Source of the DNA: Linnemannia schmuckeri
Taxonomy: Eukaryota; Mortierellomycota; Mortierellomycetes; Mortierellales; Mortierellaceae
DNA length: 64,000 bases
NCBI GenBank assembly: GCA_029449235.1
Contig: JANATG010000005.1
Coordinates: forward strand, 1,612,001-1,676,000
Direction of reading: 5' to 3'
In this document: positions 46,879-59,253 of the stretch, in pieces
Numbering within the stretch: position 1 is the stretch's first letter
Layout: each line of letters opens with the position of its first letter
Made by a program: the position numbers and the translations under genes
The notes under the pieces: model-generated
The model's input: the letters and a program-made list of their open reading frames with translations, nothing else
The model's database searches: none
What the model was told of the DNA's origin: nothing

Positions 46879-49800
46879 TTATTCAACAACCCAGGCGCTG
46901 ACGCGTTTGTTATACTTTACAAGGAACTCGCCCAGATCGCGAACTACAAAGGCGCATATAACGAGGTTCAAAAACTCGCCGATTCGGCGGAGACGGTTGG
47001 TGGTCTGGGAATAGTAGGTCTGAAGCGACGAGGCAAAGTATGCAGAACCCGAGGATGTTGCGGAAAGGGCTGTGTAGTGGCGGTACATTGTCTCGAGGAT
47101 TGCTGCGGATTGAAAGAGCCGCAGGACTGAGTCTGTGTACGTTGTCGTGTCGTCTCTATTTTTTACGATAGTTAGAAATGAGGTTTGGAGAAATTAATTA
47201 GAAAGAGAGTTATTGAAGAAAAAAAAAAGGACGCACTTTCTTTTTCTTTCTGTTTCGCTTTCCACTGGCGTGTGAGAAAGGGGGGGGGAAGAGACAAAAG
47301 TAGAGAGAGGGAGAAAAAAAGGACGTACACTTTGTCATTGACCATGGATTTCTGCACGGATTTCGAAAAGTGTTTCCAATGGCTCTTGAGATCAGTCCCA
47401 GCTCCAACTGCATTTATAACAGCATGACCGTCATGATTGTCCTTATCCTTGTCCTTGTCGTCTTGAGCGTCGTGTTCCTGGGACGAGTGCAAGTCCTGCG
47501 CTTGATGCTGCCGTGCAGTAGTAGCAGTGGCATTCGTGCCAATAGTACCACTGTTACCAGCATCGGCACCGTTGGTGACAGTATGAGAACCAAATTCCTT
47601 CCCGGGCCGATGGACAAAAGACAATTTCTTGCTGAGTTTGGACCAGATGTGGAGCGCTGTCGATTCGAGGGCTTCGAGTTCTTTTGTCAGGAGGATCCGG
47701 TCCTGTTCTGTGTTGATAGCGGTGTAGGAAGGGAGGGCGGAGAATTCTTTGTCGCCGCTGTTCCTGGTAGCGGATTTGGCAGGCTTGGTGGGTTTGGTGG
47801 GTGTTACTGATGTTAATGTCGAGGTCGCGGAGAAGGCGACTTGGGAAGGCGTGGTTGGGGTTGGTGGTTGGGTGAGAGTCAGGGTTTGAGAACCAAGTGC
47901 GGTGGTGGCGGATACAGATGTTGCTATTGTTGAGGTTGTGGTGGTTGACTGGAACCAAGCCTGCGAAGGGGCGATAGGCGACGAGGGTGAGTGCGGCAAG
48001 ATGATCGACGAAGAGCTCGAAGAAGACCTTGATCCCGACCTCGATGTCGAAGACGAGTTCGGAATCAACTCCAAAGGACCAAAAGAAGACGCAGACGAAG
48101 CAGGCGTAGGAGGTCCAATCATCAAGTTCAACATGCCGCGCTTCGACTGCGCGATCATCTGTTCAAGCATGAGGGTAATAGTATGACAGGCGGAAACCTT
48201 GGCCTCTGCGGCCGGCAAGCGGATCATGCTTGCGCGCTGGTACCAGACTTCCCGGGGCACGTGGACCTTACGGGTTAAGAATCCTCCTGTGGTCATTGTC
48301 TGTTCTAGTTGGCGCATTACCCAGAAACACCGAAGGAATGGGTCTGTGGGCTGCGGTGGGATTTGTGGCGGTGGACCGCGTGGCTATTTTTCAGTATAGG
48401 ATAATAAAAAAAGGAGAACATGTCACTGAGCATGTGAGTTCTTTTGCGAGGTAGAACAAGCATGTTTTTTTAACGCGCCTTGAATCTCGTATCCTGTTTG
48501 CAAATGAAACTTACGATACTCAAGCCTCCGAGTGGATCATCAGACGAAACATAGTCCAAGAGATTGCTTCCGCCGGCAAAACTGGTGCTAGTGGTAGTAG
48601 GACTGTACAGCGCTGTAGAAGTGGTGCTCAACTGTGAGAGACTGCTCTGACTTCGATGCATGGTAGTGGTGGCGGCAGTTTGGTGGGGCCGAGGAATAAG
48701 AATCCAGGGTTGACCCTGCGATTTCTTCCGCTGATGATGTCTCAGCCTTTGGTGCTGGTGCTTCTCAAAAGGCTGTGGACTCGGTGGTTGGTCCTTATCC
48801 TGATCCGTCTGCTTTAGATACTTGTTTTGAAAATGTGCTCGAATGGGGCTTGAGGACAAGAACTCGGCGGCAGTGAGTGGTTCATTATCGAACAAATGCA
48901 AAGAAGTCATTGACAATGAACCAAGTGTCCGACTATAGAGAGAAAGTCGCGATGGTTGTTCGGAGGGACGTCCCTGGTTATGACGATTAGGTTGAGGTAT
49001 CGGCGGTGGTGACAAGAGCTGTTGCTGCTGTTGATGCTGTTTTTTTTGAGCTAATTTTTGTAGTGGAAGAGACGATTGTGAGAGAGATCGTCGACGGGCC
49101 TGGTACGGAGACTTCTCGCCTTCTGCTGTCTTCTTTTTTCCTGGTAGAGCTTTCTGCACCTTGGCCGCAGGTGTACTAGGTTCCTGTTTCTTGTGCTCCT
49201 CGGCTGACGTCGTTTTTGCTGTTGAGAACATGGCCCTGGGCTGAATCAGTCCTGCATTTTGAGAGCCATCATTGTCTAACGGTCCTATGTACGTTTAATG
49301 TACAACGTCCCCCATCAAATTACGCATAGATTTGTTGTTAGGCAAGGTACAGTACACAAATAATTACTTAAATTGTTCCCCAAACGTTTCAAAAACACTA
49401 AGCGCTGATTCTTATCGCCTTTAGTGCTTTGTTGTTATTGCACTTTTTTTTTATATTTACCTTTGGCGGAGGGACCCTGTTGTTTTGGAAGCGGATCCTC
49501 TGAGCGTTCATGCACGCCAATCCAGGATTCAGACAGATCGAATCCCTTTGTCAGAAATTTGGGTAGCCATTCGTCAATCTCATTCCGATCCATCTCTTCC
49601 CGCGGTGAATGATGCTGAGGAAGAGTAGCTACTTTTGCTGTAGTCTCATTGTTCTTGGGCTCCGGCGAGCTCTCTGGTGACAGTGAAGCCAGGCTTTTAG
49701 GCAGTGGGATCGATTGTTGACGCGGTGGGTAGTGCAATGGTGCTGCCTGTGCAAGCAGCAATTTCTGCTGTTTTTTGAGCTGCTGTTGCTGTCGTCGAGC

Positions 49801-52085
49801 CTGCAGAAGCGTTCGATGAAGGGGCGACGAAGGCGGCGATGACGAAGTCGGCGACGACGATGACGTGAAGGGTATGGATAATGGCGAAGACGATGATGGG
49901 GAAGTCGGCGATTTCAAGGACGGCGCTGGAGTAGCGAGGCTGCTGTTGGGCAATGAGATCAGAAACATCCGGTTGGCTGTCAAATCCGATGTTGGCGGCC
50001 CCGACTTGTTAGATGGCACCACCGCCGCAGATGATGTTAATGAGGGCAACGGCGCAGACTCTACAACAATGGGAGTGCTCCCCTTGGTCGTCGTCGTGGT
50101 TACAAGAGAAGCAGGTAATGATGTTTGCGGTAGCGGTGAAGAGAGCGCTAATGAGTCAACTATTGTTGCGGCTATTGGAGTAACGGGGGAAGAAACCTGA
50201 TTCGGACTTTGCGGAGGTGACGAAGACGGTTTCTTCTGCAGTCGTTGCTGAGCTTTGAGTTGGAGTTGCTCGGCTGCAGAGATCAGATTGCCTGTAATAC
50301 GGTTGTTGTTGTTGGCTGTAGTTAACCCTCCTCCTGTGAGTTGTTGAGCTTTGAGTTGGAGTTGCTCAGCTGCAGATACCAGATTGCCTGTAATAATACG
50401 GTTGTTGGTAGTAGTCGGCCCTCCTATGATAGGCTTGGCATGAAGCCGCACTTGCCGTCGTAGAGGTGACTGTCCTGACATGGTGGACGTTGTGGGGCTG
50501 GTAGGACTAGTGAGAATAGTGGGGCTGGTAGGGCTGGTGAGAATAGTGGGGTTCGCGGGAATGCCGGGGCTGGCGGGGCGGGTAAGGATAGTGGGGCTGG
50601 CAGGGCGGGTGGTGATAGTGGTTGTTTTTGAGAGAGAGCCAGCCCTGATACGCCGAAGTCGTTGTTCTTGAGAAGGAGGGGCAAGAAGATGGATTGAAGA
50701 TGGATTTGAAGATGACGGGAGCTGTTGCTGTAGTTGTGAGGAAGAGGCAGTGGTACTAGTGGTGGTGGTGGAAGATAAAGTGGAGGACTGAGAGTGAATG
50801 GAAACAGGAGCAGGAGCAGGAGCAGGAACAGGAACAGACGTAGAGGTCTGTTTCTTGATCTGTTTCAACGACGACTCGTCGACTGACCTTATTGTTGTTG
50901 GCATTGCTGTTACTACTGTTATTTTCGCTATGGCGGCAGCGGCGGCGGCGAGTGTTGTTGTTTTTATACCTGTTCCTGTTGCTGTTGTTGTGGTGTCGGT
51001 GGTTTTGCTGTTTTTGGTAGTTGCATTATTAGTTTTTGCTATCACAGTTGTTGTTGTTGTTGATGTATAAGGAGTCAATGCGTATCCTGCGCGAGAAGGA
51101 GAGGAGAAGGAGGGCTGCATATTTAGAACGTCGCTTTGGGATGATTGCTGTCCCTGATAATAAACGTCCTGTGGCGACAAAGGGGGTTCATTATACAGGC
51201 TGCAGAAACCTGTTGTTGTTGCCGTCATTGTTATTGGTGTTGTTGGTGTTGTTGATGTTGTTGATGTTGTTGACATTGTTGATGTTGATGTTGTTGTTGT
51301 TGATGTTGGTGTTGACGGACTCAGGGGTAAGGATTCGAGGTCTAGCGACTGAATGCGATGTTTGTAGGAGTCGTGCTATCCAAGCAGTAACCGACATTGT
51401 CAAGGAGGGAATGAGAGAAGGAGAGAGGAAGAAGGAAGGGGGAGAGTGAGAGACAGAAAACAAGAATATTTTTGCACCAAAAGGGCGGTCAAATAAAAAA
51501 AAAAAAAGCAAGAAAAAGAACGCGCGCATATAGAAAGAATAGTGAGGGACACGTCAAAGAAGCTTAAAAAAATTGGCTTAAGCGTGTCTGATGGAATTTA
51601 AACAGAGAATATGCAACCAACAAAGTTCAGGTACGATCAGTGTAACGCCCAGTTGTCTCACTCTTTTCTGCTTCTGTCTCAAATCTCACGCCTTTTCCTT
51701 TTCTCTTCTTTTCCGCTCCGGGCCCCAACAAGGAAAAAGGTGCAAACAAGGGAAGGCATGATTGCGAACTTACAATGGCCAAAAGACGGTCGTATTCTTC
51801 GGGTGAAGTGGTACTCTTCATGACGATTTCTAACAGAGTCACGGCCTTGCTGTAGGCCTCGAAAGCTTCGAGTAAAAGGCCCTCATTGTCAAATTTGACT
51901 GCCGCCTGAGCCTCAAGTAGAGCTAAGGATTTTAACGCCTTTGAGCGCGTCATGGTCGTCCATGCCGCTGTCCCTGACTTTGGCTCTTGACTACCACCAA
52001 AGAGCTGCTGTTGATGGTGGTGTTCGTCTTGGTGGTCATTGCTCGAGTTGGTCATGCTCCTGTGGTGTTGGACATGGGTGTCCAT
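46879..52085 (-). CDS. Large MIT-domain protein, mostly disordered
   Basis: Five exons in phase on the minus strand: 52085-51774, 51375-49461, 49251-48515, 48383-47329, 47155-46879, giving 1431 residues. Residues about 48-120 form an MIT domain: KALKSLALLEAQAAVKFDNE, then ALLEAFEAYSKAVTLLE-like helices and EEYDRLLAIHDSYKHRI. Such three-helix bundles bind ESCRT-III tails on endosomes. The middle 700 residues are Thr/Ser/Pro/Asn repeats with many short simple tracts. The C-terminal third has conserved-looking helical blocks: PFLRCFWVMRQLEQTMTTGG, VHVPREVWYQ, ITLMLEQMIAQ, LRLFQSAAILETMYRHY and IGEFLNLVICAFVVRDLGEF. An apparent separate start at 49231 lies inside the spliced frame. The family is uncharacterised as far as I can tell. 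Confidence 0.8.
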
Positions 52086-53427
52086 GTGATGCGTAGTTGT
52101 TTTTTTACAATTAGGGGTACTTTTAGGGTATGAATGAGGCGAAACGAGAAAAAAAAAAGCGAGTGGAATGTACAAAAAAGCGAAATTGAAAGGAGAGATG
52201 AGGAACGGAAAAAAGGCAAACAAAGAAGTAAGAATGGAAAGGAAGAAAAGGAAGGAAAGAGATAGGGATAGCGAGAGTGAGAGTGAGAGTGAGATGGGAG
52301 CACCAACCCTCGTACTGGCTGGGTAGTAAAGGCAGGAAGAAATAAAGAACAAAAAAAAAAAAAAAAAAGAGATGCCGGCCGATGGAGGGGAGTTATGCGT
52401 GGAAGTCAAGGAGAGAAGAAAGGAGGACAAGGAGGTACGAAAGAAAGGGACGAATTGACCCCCAAAACAATAGTGAGTGTGGCGGCATAATAATACGATG
52501 CAGGCACCGAGCACACAATTATCAAAATGAAAAAGTGAGGGGGTGGTGAAAATGAGTGAGTGAAGCAAAGCTAATGGAAAGGAGTCAATAGAGAGGGGGT
52601 TGGGCTTGTCAAACAAGACAATAAACTTGTTAAAGACCGAAAGAAGAAAAAAAAAAATGTAATCGACAATGCGAGATAGGCTGAAGCAAGCTCTCAAGCA
52701 TATTTCCCTTTCCTACTTCTTCCTCTGTAAGTCGCATGGCATCGAAAATGGAATCAAAGAGGTTATTGGCAGTGCCAGTGCCGTGCAATTGCGCCACTAC
52801 TGTCCCTCTCTCCTTCCCAACGTGGAGAATGTGAAGGGGGAAAAAAGGAGAAGAAGGTGGGAGAGTGAGACTATGACGGGAGAAAGGAGAAAAGGGAGAT
52901 GGTGCATGCAAACTCTATTCTGCGATGGTCTTTAATAAGCAATTGCAAATAAGCAATTGTGGACGAATAACATGCGCTTTGCTACTAAAGACAGATGTCC
53001 AAGGAACAATTCGCACTGTAGGGGATGGCATGAGAGCTAAACTTCATTGATCCTTTTCTCAATAACAATCCGCGTTCGTCTCTCCTCCTGCCCTTCTTCA
53101 TGACTTTCCAGTACAAGCCCTCATTGATCGATTGCTGTTCTTTTTTGTGGCCGTTAGGTGTATGTGTTGTGTGCGAAGTATATTTACAAGGGTCTTCTGT
53201 GTATGTATCATTGAATCGAATGGGGAGTACAAAAGAGAAACAGAGATACGGTCCTCGTCCACATATCCTGCTTAGGCAGTGTGTGTTTTTCGCTTGGCAA
53301 CAAGTCGACCGTCTTTGTATTTTGATCGAGTCGTATGCAACATGCAAGCCACGCAGCGGACGCGCCTCCTCTGAGGAAATTTTTCGTCATCCTCAGAAAA
53401 CCCAAAAAAAAGCGATCGATGCAGACA
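52086..53427. other. Divergent intergenic region
   Basis: CT-rich leader of the MIT-domain gene on the minus strand, an A18 run near 52351, and non-coding sequence up to the MGST3 promoter. No gene is seen. Confidence 0.6.
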
Positions 53428-53435
53428 TATAAAAG
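53428..53435 (+). promoter_or_regulatory. TATA box (TATAAAAG)
   Basis: TATAAAAG sits 91 bp before the MGST3 ATG, a normal core-promoter spacing for a short leader. Confidence 0.6.
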
Positions 53436-53525
53436 GTCCTCATGGGTCCTTCCTTTATTTCCTTTCAAACGCATCCTCTCTTCCGGAAAACCACCACCAC
53501 CACCATCAGGAACGAAATACCTATC

Positions 53526-54089
53526 ATGGCCACCATCACCGTCTCTCCCGACTATGGCTTCGTAAGTCCAATTTATCAAATATCTTTTCAATTGCTGAAT
53601 CCATGTGTACCAATTATATTTGAAATCACATTCATGCCTAACATCCCCTTCTTACCTCCAACACGCAACCATACATAGGTTGTCGCAGTTGCAGTAGCAT
53701 CTTGCCTCCTCGTCTTCTTCTTCGGCTCAAAAGTAACATCCTACCGTAAGATCGCTCAGGTGCCCCTCCCATTCCTCTATGCAGACGCCAACGAATGCAA
53801 GGAAGACCACAAGAAACTCATTTTCAACTGCTACCAGCGCATTCACCAAAACACCCTCGAAGGGTTCACGACCTACCTGGTTATGCTCCTCCTGGCCGGA
53901 CTCGAGTACCCTATTGCGTCGGCTGTGTTGGGAGCTATCTGGTGCGTGGGACGATTCTTTTATTACTATGGGTACTCGTCGGGCCATCCCAGCTCTCGCC
54001 AGTTAGGAGCATTTGGACATATTGGATGGTTGGGATTGTTGGGCTTAGCTGGAAAGATTGCCTTTGACCTGATCATGTCCAGGCCTTAA
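53526..54089 (+). CDS. Microsomal glutathione S-transferase 3-like (MAPEG)
   Basis: Two exons, 53526-53561 and 53679-54089, give 148 residues, matching MGST3 length. The first exon encodes only MATITVSPDYGF. The chain has four hydrophobic helices and the family signature FNCYQRIHQNTLE. RFFYYYGYSSGHPSSRQLGA is the second conserved block. MAPEG enzymes in membranes of the endoplasmic reticulum or mitochondria conjugate or reduce lipid peroxides with glutathione. AATAAA follows at 54220-54225; the gene converges on the MFSD1-like gene. Confidence 0.94.
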
Positions 54090-54372
54090 GCCTCCTTCCT
54101 TTGCCCTGGCCTACGCGGAGGGGAAGCGCCCCTCCTCTTCCATTTGTTCAACTGCATTCTTATTTTTCTCGCACTTTCTCTTTCCAGTGCTTACAAGAGC
54201 CCAGGCTTTGCCAAAGGTGAATAAACAACAAAAAAAAGCAAGTATCTTCTTCCTGTAGGTGGTCACGGCGTATGCAACCATGTTCAGGGCAGTTCAGTGT
54301 GGCGGGTGGGATGCACAGTACTTGTCAATGCTGATTTTGTTTTATTTGTGGTATCAAAGGAGTATATTGATT
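54090..54372. other. Convergent 3' spacer
   Basis: Shared 3' region of MGST3 and the MFSD1-like gene with AATAAA at 54220-54225. Nothing else is visible. Confidence 0.6.
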
Positions 54373-57300
54373 CTACGTCTCCTCTGCTGTATCTGGCACG
54401 ATGGTGTCGGCTGGCGAGTGGCTCTTTGTCAATCCGTCCTGATTGTTACGGTTGTTGCTGTTGCTGCTGATGTGCTCAACCCCGAGTTCACTTCGCTCTC
54501 CAATGTCACTGCCCTGCTCAGTCGCATCGTTATCGCCTTCACCCTCAAACGCCCCATCATCATAAGCCTGGTCCAAATCAGATTGGTACTCAACATCATC
54601 ATCGTCATCGTTGTTAGTGTTGTCGTCGTAGTCCAGCTCGACTTCCTGTCCGTTGAGATAAATCAGCCCTTCCTCGCTCTCGCCAAAGGCAACCGGCTTT
54701 GCAGTCCGACTGATCCGGAAACTACCAGAGCTTCCGCGCAATGGGTTGTACAGGATAGGATGTTGCGCGACACTGTAGGCCTCAACCGCCGCGACCTGTT
54801 TCTCGCCCTCGCCGCCCTCCTCCAAATCAAACTCTCCATCCATTCTTGGCGATGCAGTCGATGGCGAGGAGAAGGAACCGTAGCGTCTTGGACTGGACGA
54901 GTATTGTTGCAAAAGTGGGCTGCCGACTCGAGTCAGGGTCTTCTGCAGCAGCGGTCGCCCAAACCACTTTCTTGACCTGTTTTTCTTCCGTGGGAGCAAA
55001 GAGTTGTTGTTGTGGAGTATCAAGGGCGAGCAGGTGGTGGGTGAATTCCAGCCCTGAGAAGAGCTGGCAATTCCTCCTTCATCCCCACCCCGCGCCTTTG
55101 CTGAACATGGAGATTCTAATTGTTCTGTGCCCTCGTCCAAATTGTTGTGCCAACGTTTAGATGTCCACAACGATCCTGATCCCGATGCTGATCCACCTCT
55201 AGATGCTGATCCCAGTGTTTGGATACAGGACAAGGCAGGTCGGTTTCGCCGCCTTCCAAAGCGCGACTGCGACTGGGAGAGTGCTGGTGAAGGCATAGCC
55301 GACGTCGATGCCGAGATAACTGTCTGTGGAACAATCACTGGCACGTCCACCTGAATTTCGGGGTCCTCCAATGCTCCACCGTCTCGTCGATCAATACTCT
55401 TGAGCGCGAATCCGACAATGATACCACAGAGACCCATGGCAATAAAAAACATCTCGACGGGGATGAAGCTGTCGCCAATGACGCGGATGGTCGCAACAAT
55501 GGGTGGAACCACTGTGAGTGAGATGTTGAGAAAACTGGTGCTGATCCCGTATCCTTTGCCCAGATACAATTCGTTCGTGACCACGCTACGTAAAAAATGA
55601 GTAAGAGGAGAAATAAGTGAGCCGAAGTTTATCAGATATAGCCAATCAAGCGAGGTTTTACTTCACAGTGATAAAGATACGATTTATGCAACTCACCAGG
55701 CAATGGACGGCCAAAGGGCAACACCGTACATCGAATATGCAACACCCAGCAGAGAGAATGCAAAGATGGGGCTCAAGGAGGTGAATCCCAGTGTAGTATG
55801 AACCACGACCATAATAAAGGCTGAAGCAATCAGGGTACTCGCTCGCCCACCATATTTATCCACAACAAGTCCAAAACCGGGAACAAGAATCGCTCCAAGA
55901 GTGTCAGGGATGCCCATGACCGCTGCAGCCTTCCGAGGGTTGTCGTGATACCACTTGGATTGCAAAAAGTCGCTAGCAATGTTGTTGAAGGGAACGACAG
56001 TGCCGTAGAGTAGGACCGTGAGCGCGCAGATGAGCCAGAATGACGATGGAAAGAACTCGAGGTCTGCCAGCCATTGTTTCCACCACGAATCCTGATGTTG
56101 TTCCTGTTGCTGCCGTTGAGGTTGTGATTTCTGCTTGGGCTCATCATCGACTGTGACGATATGGAGGGACGGTCGCGTGCCCGATCGAGCATAACCTGGT
56201 CTGAAGCGGACACTGCGAATCGACTCGCTGAAGCTCGCCTCCCGCCTCAAGATCCCTGGGAGATGCTGCAAGATTGCAGGATGACTGGGAGATTTGGCCA
56301 AGGTTGGCGACAATGTCTCATCTGTACCAGATGTCGGCAGATAGAGTGGCACACTGTCAGGTTGGTCAAAGGTCGACGATCGTGGAAAGCGGGCTGATAG
56401 GAGAGGTATTGTCGTGTCCAGGTCGTGTTCCTTTGAATCGGCGACTGACGGCGAGGATTGATCCATGAGCATTACTAGAATGATGGCTGACAAAAAGGAA
56501 GCCACACAACTGAGTGTTCCAATCCAGATGGCTGTAGGCACATCCCATTTCTGTTCAGCCCAGGGAGTCACAAGGGTATTAACAACAGATCCTAATGGTG
56601 TAAGCAATTGCTGTGGTTAGGAAATAGGAGTTTTGTACAATATGGCACGAGTTCACGAGTTCAATTAACCAACGCTCCCTACCGAATCTGGCAATACAAA
56701 GGTTCAATCCCAAAGCAAATGCAAGCTCGTGTCCCCTATTAGGCAAAGAAAAGGGGGAACAATGCGATGCGCAAGGAAGGGAAAGAGATGCATGAGTATC
56801 TGCACATGCACACAAAGAATGAAGAATACATTTTGCATTTCGAACAAAAGCAAAAAAACCACATCATTTTCGTCCATGCTGGCCTAACTCACCGGAAGTG
56901 CATGGTGGTTATGCTAGCCTGGGCAACACCACAGCTTTCGCCGCCGACACCAAAAATGGCCCGCCCAACAAGCATCATCCAGATCTGGCGAGTCTGGACT
57001 CCGACAGAGAAGATTGTCTGCCCGATGCAGACGCAGGCACTGAGCCCAAGCAGGACCCTTTGAGGCCCGAATCGGTCGACGAGTGAGCCAAAGAGGAAGG
57101 GCAGGACGGTATTGGGGAGCGAGTAGACGCTGTAGAGGGTCGACAGGAGGTACTGGTAGTCATTGTAAGGCATACCCAGGTACTTTTGTAGTTGTGTGTT
57201 GAGTGCTGCAGGATTGTCGTATGCTAATGACCGAGGTTTTTTTTTTTTTTTTTTTTTTTTTGTTATGGTGTTATTCGTTCCCGCAAGAACCAAAATAAAA

Positions 57301-57738
57301 AGAGTTTTTTCTGTCAGCTAAAAAAAAGACGCGAAATAGAATATCGGTCGACGCAGAAACGGATCCCTTATGCACCAGACAAAACCCAGACACCATCAGA
57401 AAGAAAATACAAGACCAAACACGCCAGAACAAAAAAAAAATAAAAAATAAAAAGCAATGTGTTTTTCTCTCCCTGTCTTTACCAAAGTAGTTGCCAAAGA
57501 GAAGTAGACAAGAGAGCGCGAGAATCCACCAACGTCTTGAGCCCTGCTCGTTGACAGAGGGAGGGACAGAGGAGTCGACAGGCTCCAGTGGCAACGAGGG
57601 AGAATGCATGACATTGGCCCGTGTGATGTACAGGGGCGGGAAGGACTCAAGTTGGGACGAAGGGGGTTCTGCTGAGGGGGGGTCGTCGTCGACAGGCCCT
57701 AGAGTACTGTCGAGTGAAGGAGTACTTTGAAGAGCCAT
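54373..57738 (-). CDS. MFSD1-like major facilitator transporter
   Basis: Five exons in phase on the minus strand: 57738-57483, 57223-56893, 56735-56683, 56591-55697, 55585-54373, giving 915 residues. Twelve hydrophobic segments are expected. MFSD1-type marks are AYDNPAAL after the first segment, STLYSVYSLPNTVLPFLFGS, the A-motif-like LVDRFGPQRVLLG, and RGHELAFALGLNLCIARFG. A loop of about 130 disordered residues separates the halves, and a tail of about 335 acidic and Ser-rich residues follows the last helix. Animal MFSD1 exports dipeptides from lysosomes; a vacuolar peptide role here is inferred. Intron 1 (259 nt) contains a T25 run (+ strand, 57237-57261). Confidence 0.86.
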
Positions 57739-59253
57739 GGTTTCTGGTTTTTCTTCTGTTATCGCCCTTTCTTGACTTGTTATGGTTGACTGTAGTAAGG
57801 CGACAGTAATGCAAAAGAAGTTTGAGATGGAATGAACGAGGGAGGAGAAGAGTGGACGAGAGCTAGAACATGAGAGGAGTTTGAGGAGAAAGAAAAAATA
57901 AAAAGGAAAGGAAGAGGAGAAAAGGGAATGTGAGTTTGAAATGGCGGGATCAACAACCAAAGGTTGTTTGTTCTTTTTTCTTTTTCTTCTTCCTGCTACT
58001 GGAAGTGGGCGGCGGTGGGTGACGACAAGACAGCAATTAAAAAGAGAAGGGAAAGAAAGGAGAGAAAGGGTAAACACAAGGTCGGCAAGAGTGAAAGAGA
58101 GCGAGGACCAAGAACTAGGATAGGGAGGTTGACAAGGTCAGAGCGGAGGAAGGAAGGGAGGGAGTGTCTGTGTCTGTGTCAGAGTGAGTGTGTGAGTGTG
58201 AGTGTGAGGGGAAGAAGGACAAAAGAAAAGAAGACGGCCCTGGCCAGGGATTGAAGGAGAAAAGGAAAAAAAGGAGAGGGTGAATGGGTGTGTCAGTGGT
58301 TCACAACCATGGATAAGTAAAATATAGAAGAGAAGGAAAAGCTGGAGAATAACAGTGGGTACGCCTAGGGATAAATAATGGTGATGATGATGAGGAATAT
58401 GATGACCCAGGTGAAGCCTGAAAAAAAAGAGGCCTTTTCTTCATTGATCAGTGATCATTGATTACCCTCCACCAAAGAAAAAAGTCTTCCCAATCAAGAC
58501 AATTAAAGTCCTAAGTCATTAGTGATTAGAGACACAACCTGCGTTGTACGTAATGGTGATGGGAAAACCCCCCGTACGTTTTTGGTCGCTCGTGTCGATT
58601 GGAGAACGAAAACGACAGGCCGACAAACGCATCGGAATGGGCTTGCTAGAGATAGCCTAGGAAACCTAGGATATTGATCTGCTAGGAAGCATGACCAAAA
58701 ACGACGCTTCCAAGAGTCTGTTTCTTTTCTTTATTTGCCATTGTCGTCCTGTTTCCCCCTTTGATAGTCTGTGGGAGGATGAACGCTGGCTGCATGCATG
58801 TTTGTGGGAGACAGAACTGAGAGCATGATCCTGGGGCATGAATACGAAAACACAATACAAAACACATAGAACACATAAAACATACAAAACACACAAAACA
58901 CAAAACAAAAGTCCGTCTGCTCCCTCTCTGTAAGTGTCTATGAGGCTGGTTGGCTGGGATGGCTGCTGCTGGCCCTGGATTTGTTTTTTTTATTTACTTT
59001 TTGCAAAATACACTAGTGCTTGTCTGGCAGACGGAGAGAGAGATAGATACAGGGAGACAGAGGGACAGCGAGTTACAGAGAGAGAGAGGAGAGGAACAGA
59101 GTTTTCTTTTTTCTTCTTTCTCCCTCAGTCACTCACTGCACACACTCTCTCTTTTTCTATCCCTTTTTTTTACTTTCCTTCTCACAACTCTCATCGCCAT
59201 CATCACTCCCCCTCTTGCTCACTCCACTCCCACCCACTCCCTCCGCTCTCTTC
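57739..59253. other. Divergent promoter region
   Basis: GA-rich leader side of the MFSD1-like gene and a CT-rich stretch before the kinesin start (about 59100-59250). Small palindromes such as TAGCCTAGG/CCTAGG near 58656 are present. No gene is seen. Confidence 0.6.

Noticed and set aside
48470..49231. Separate 253-residue gene starting at ATG 49231
   Set aside because: Splice sites on both sides join it in phase to flanking exons of the MIT-domain gene.
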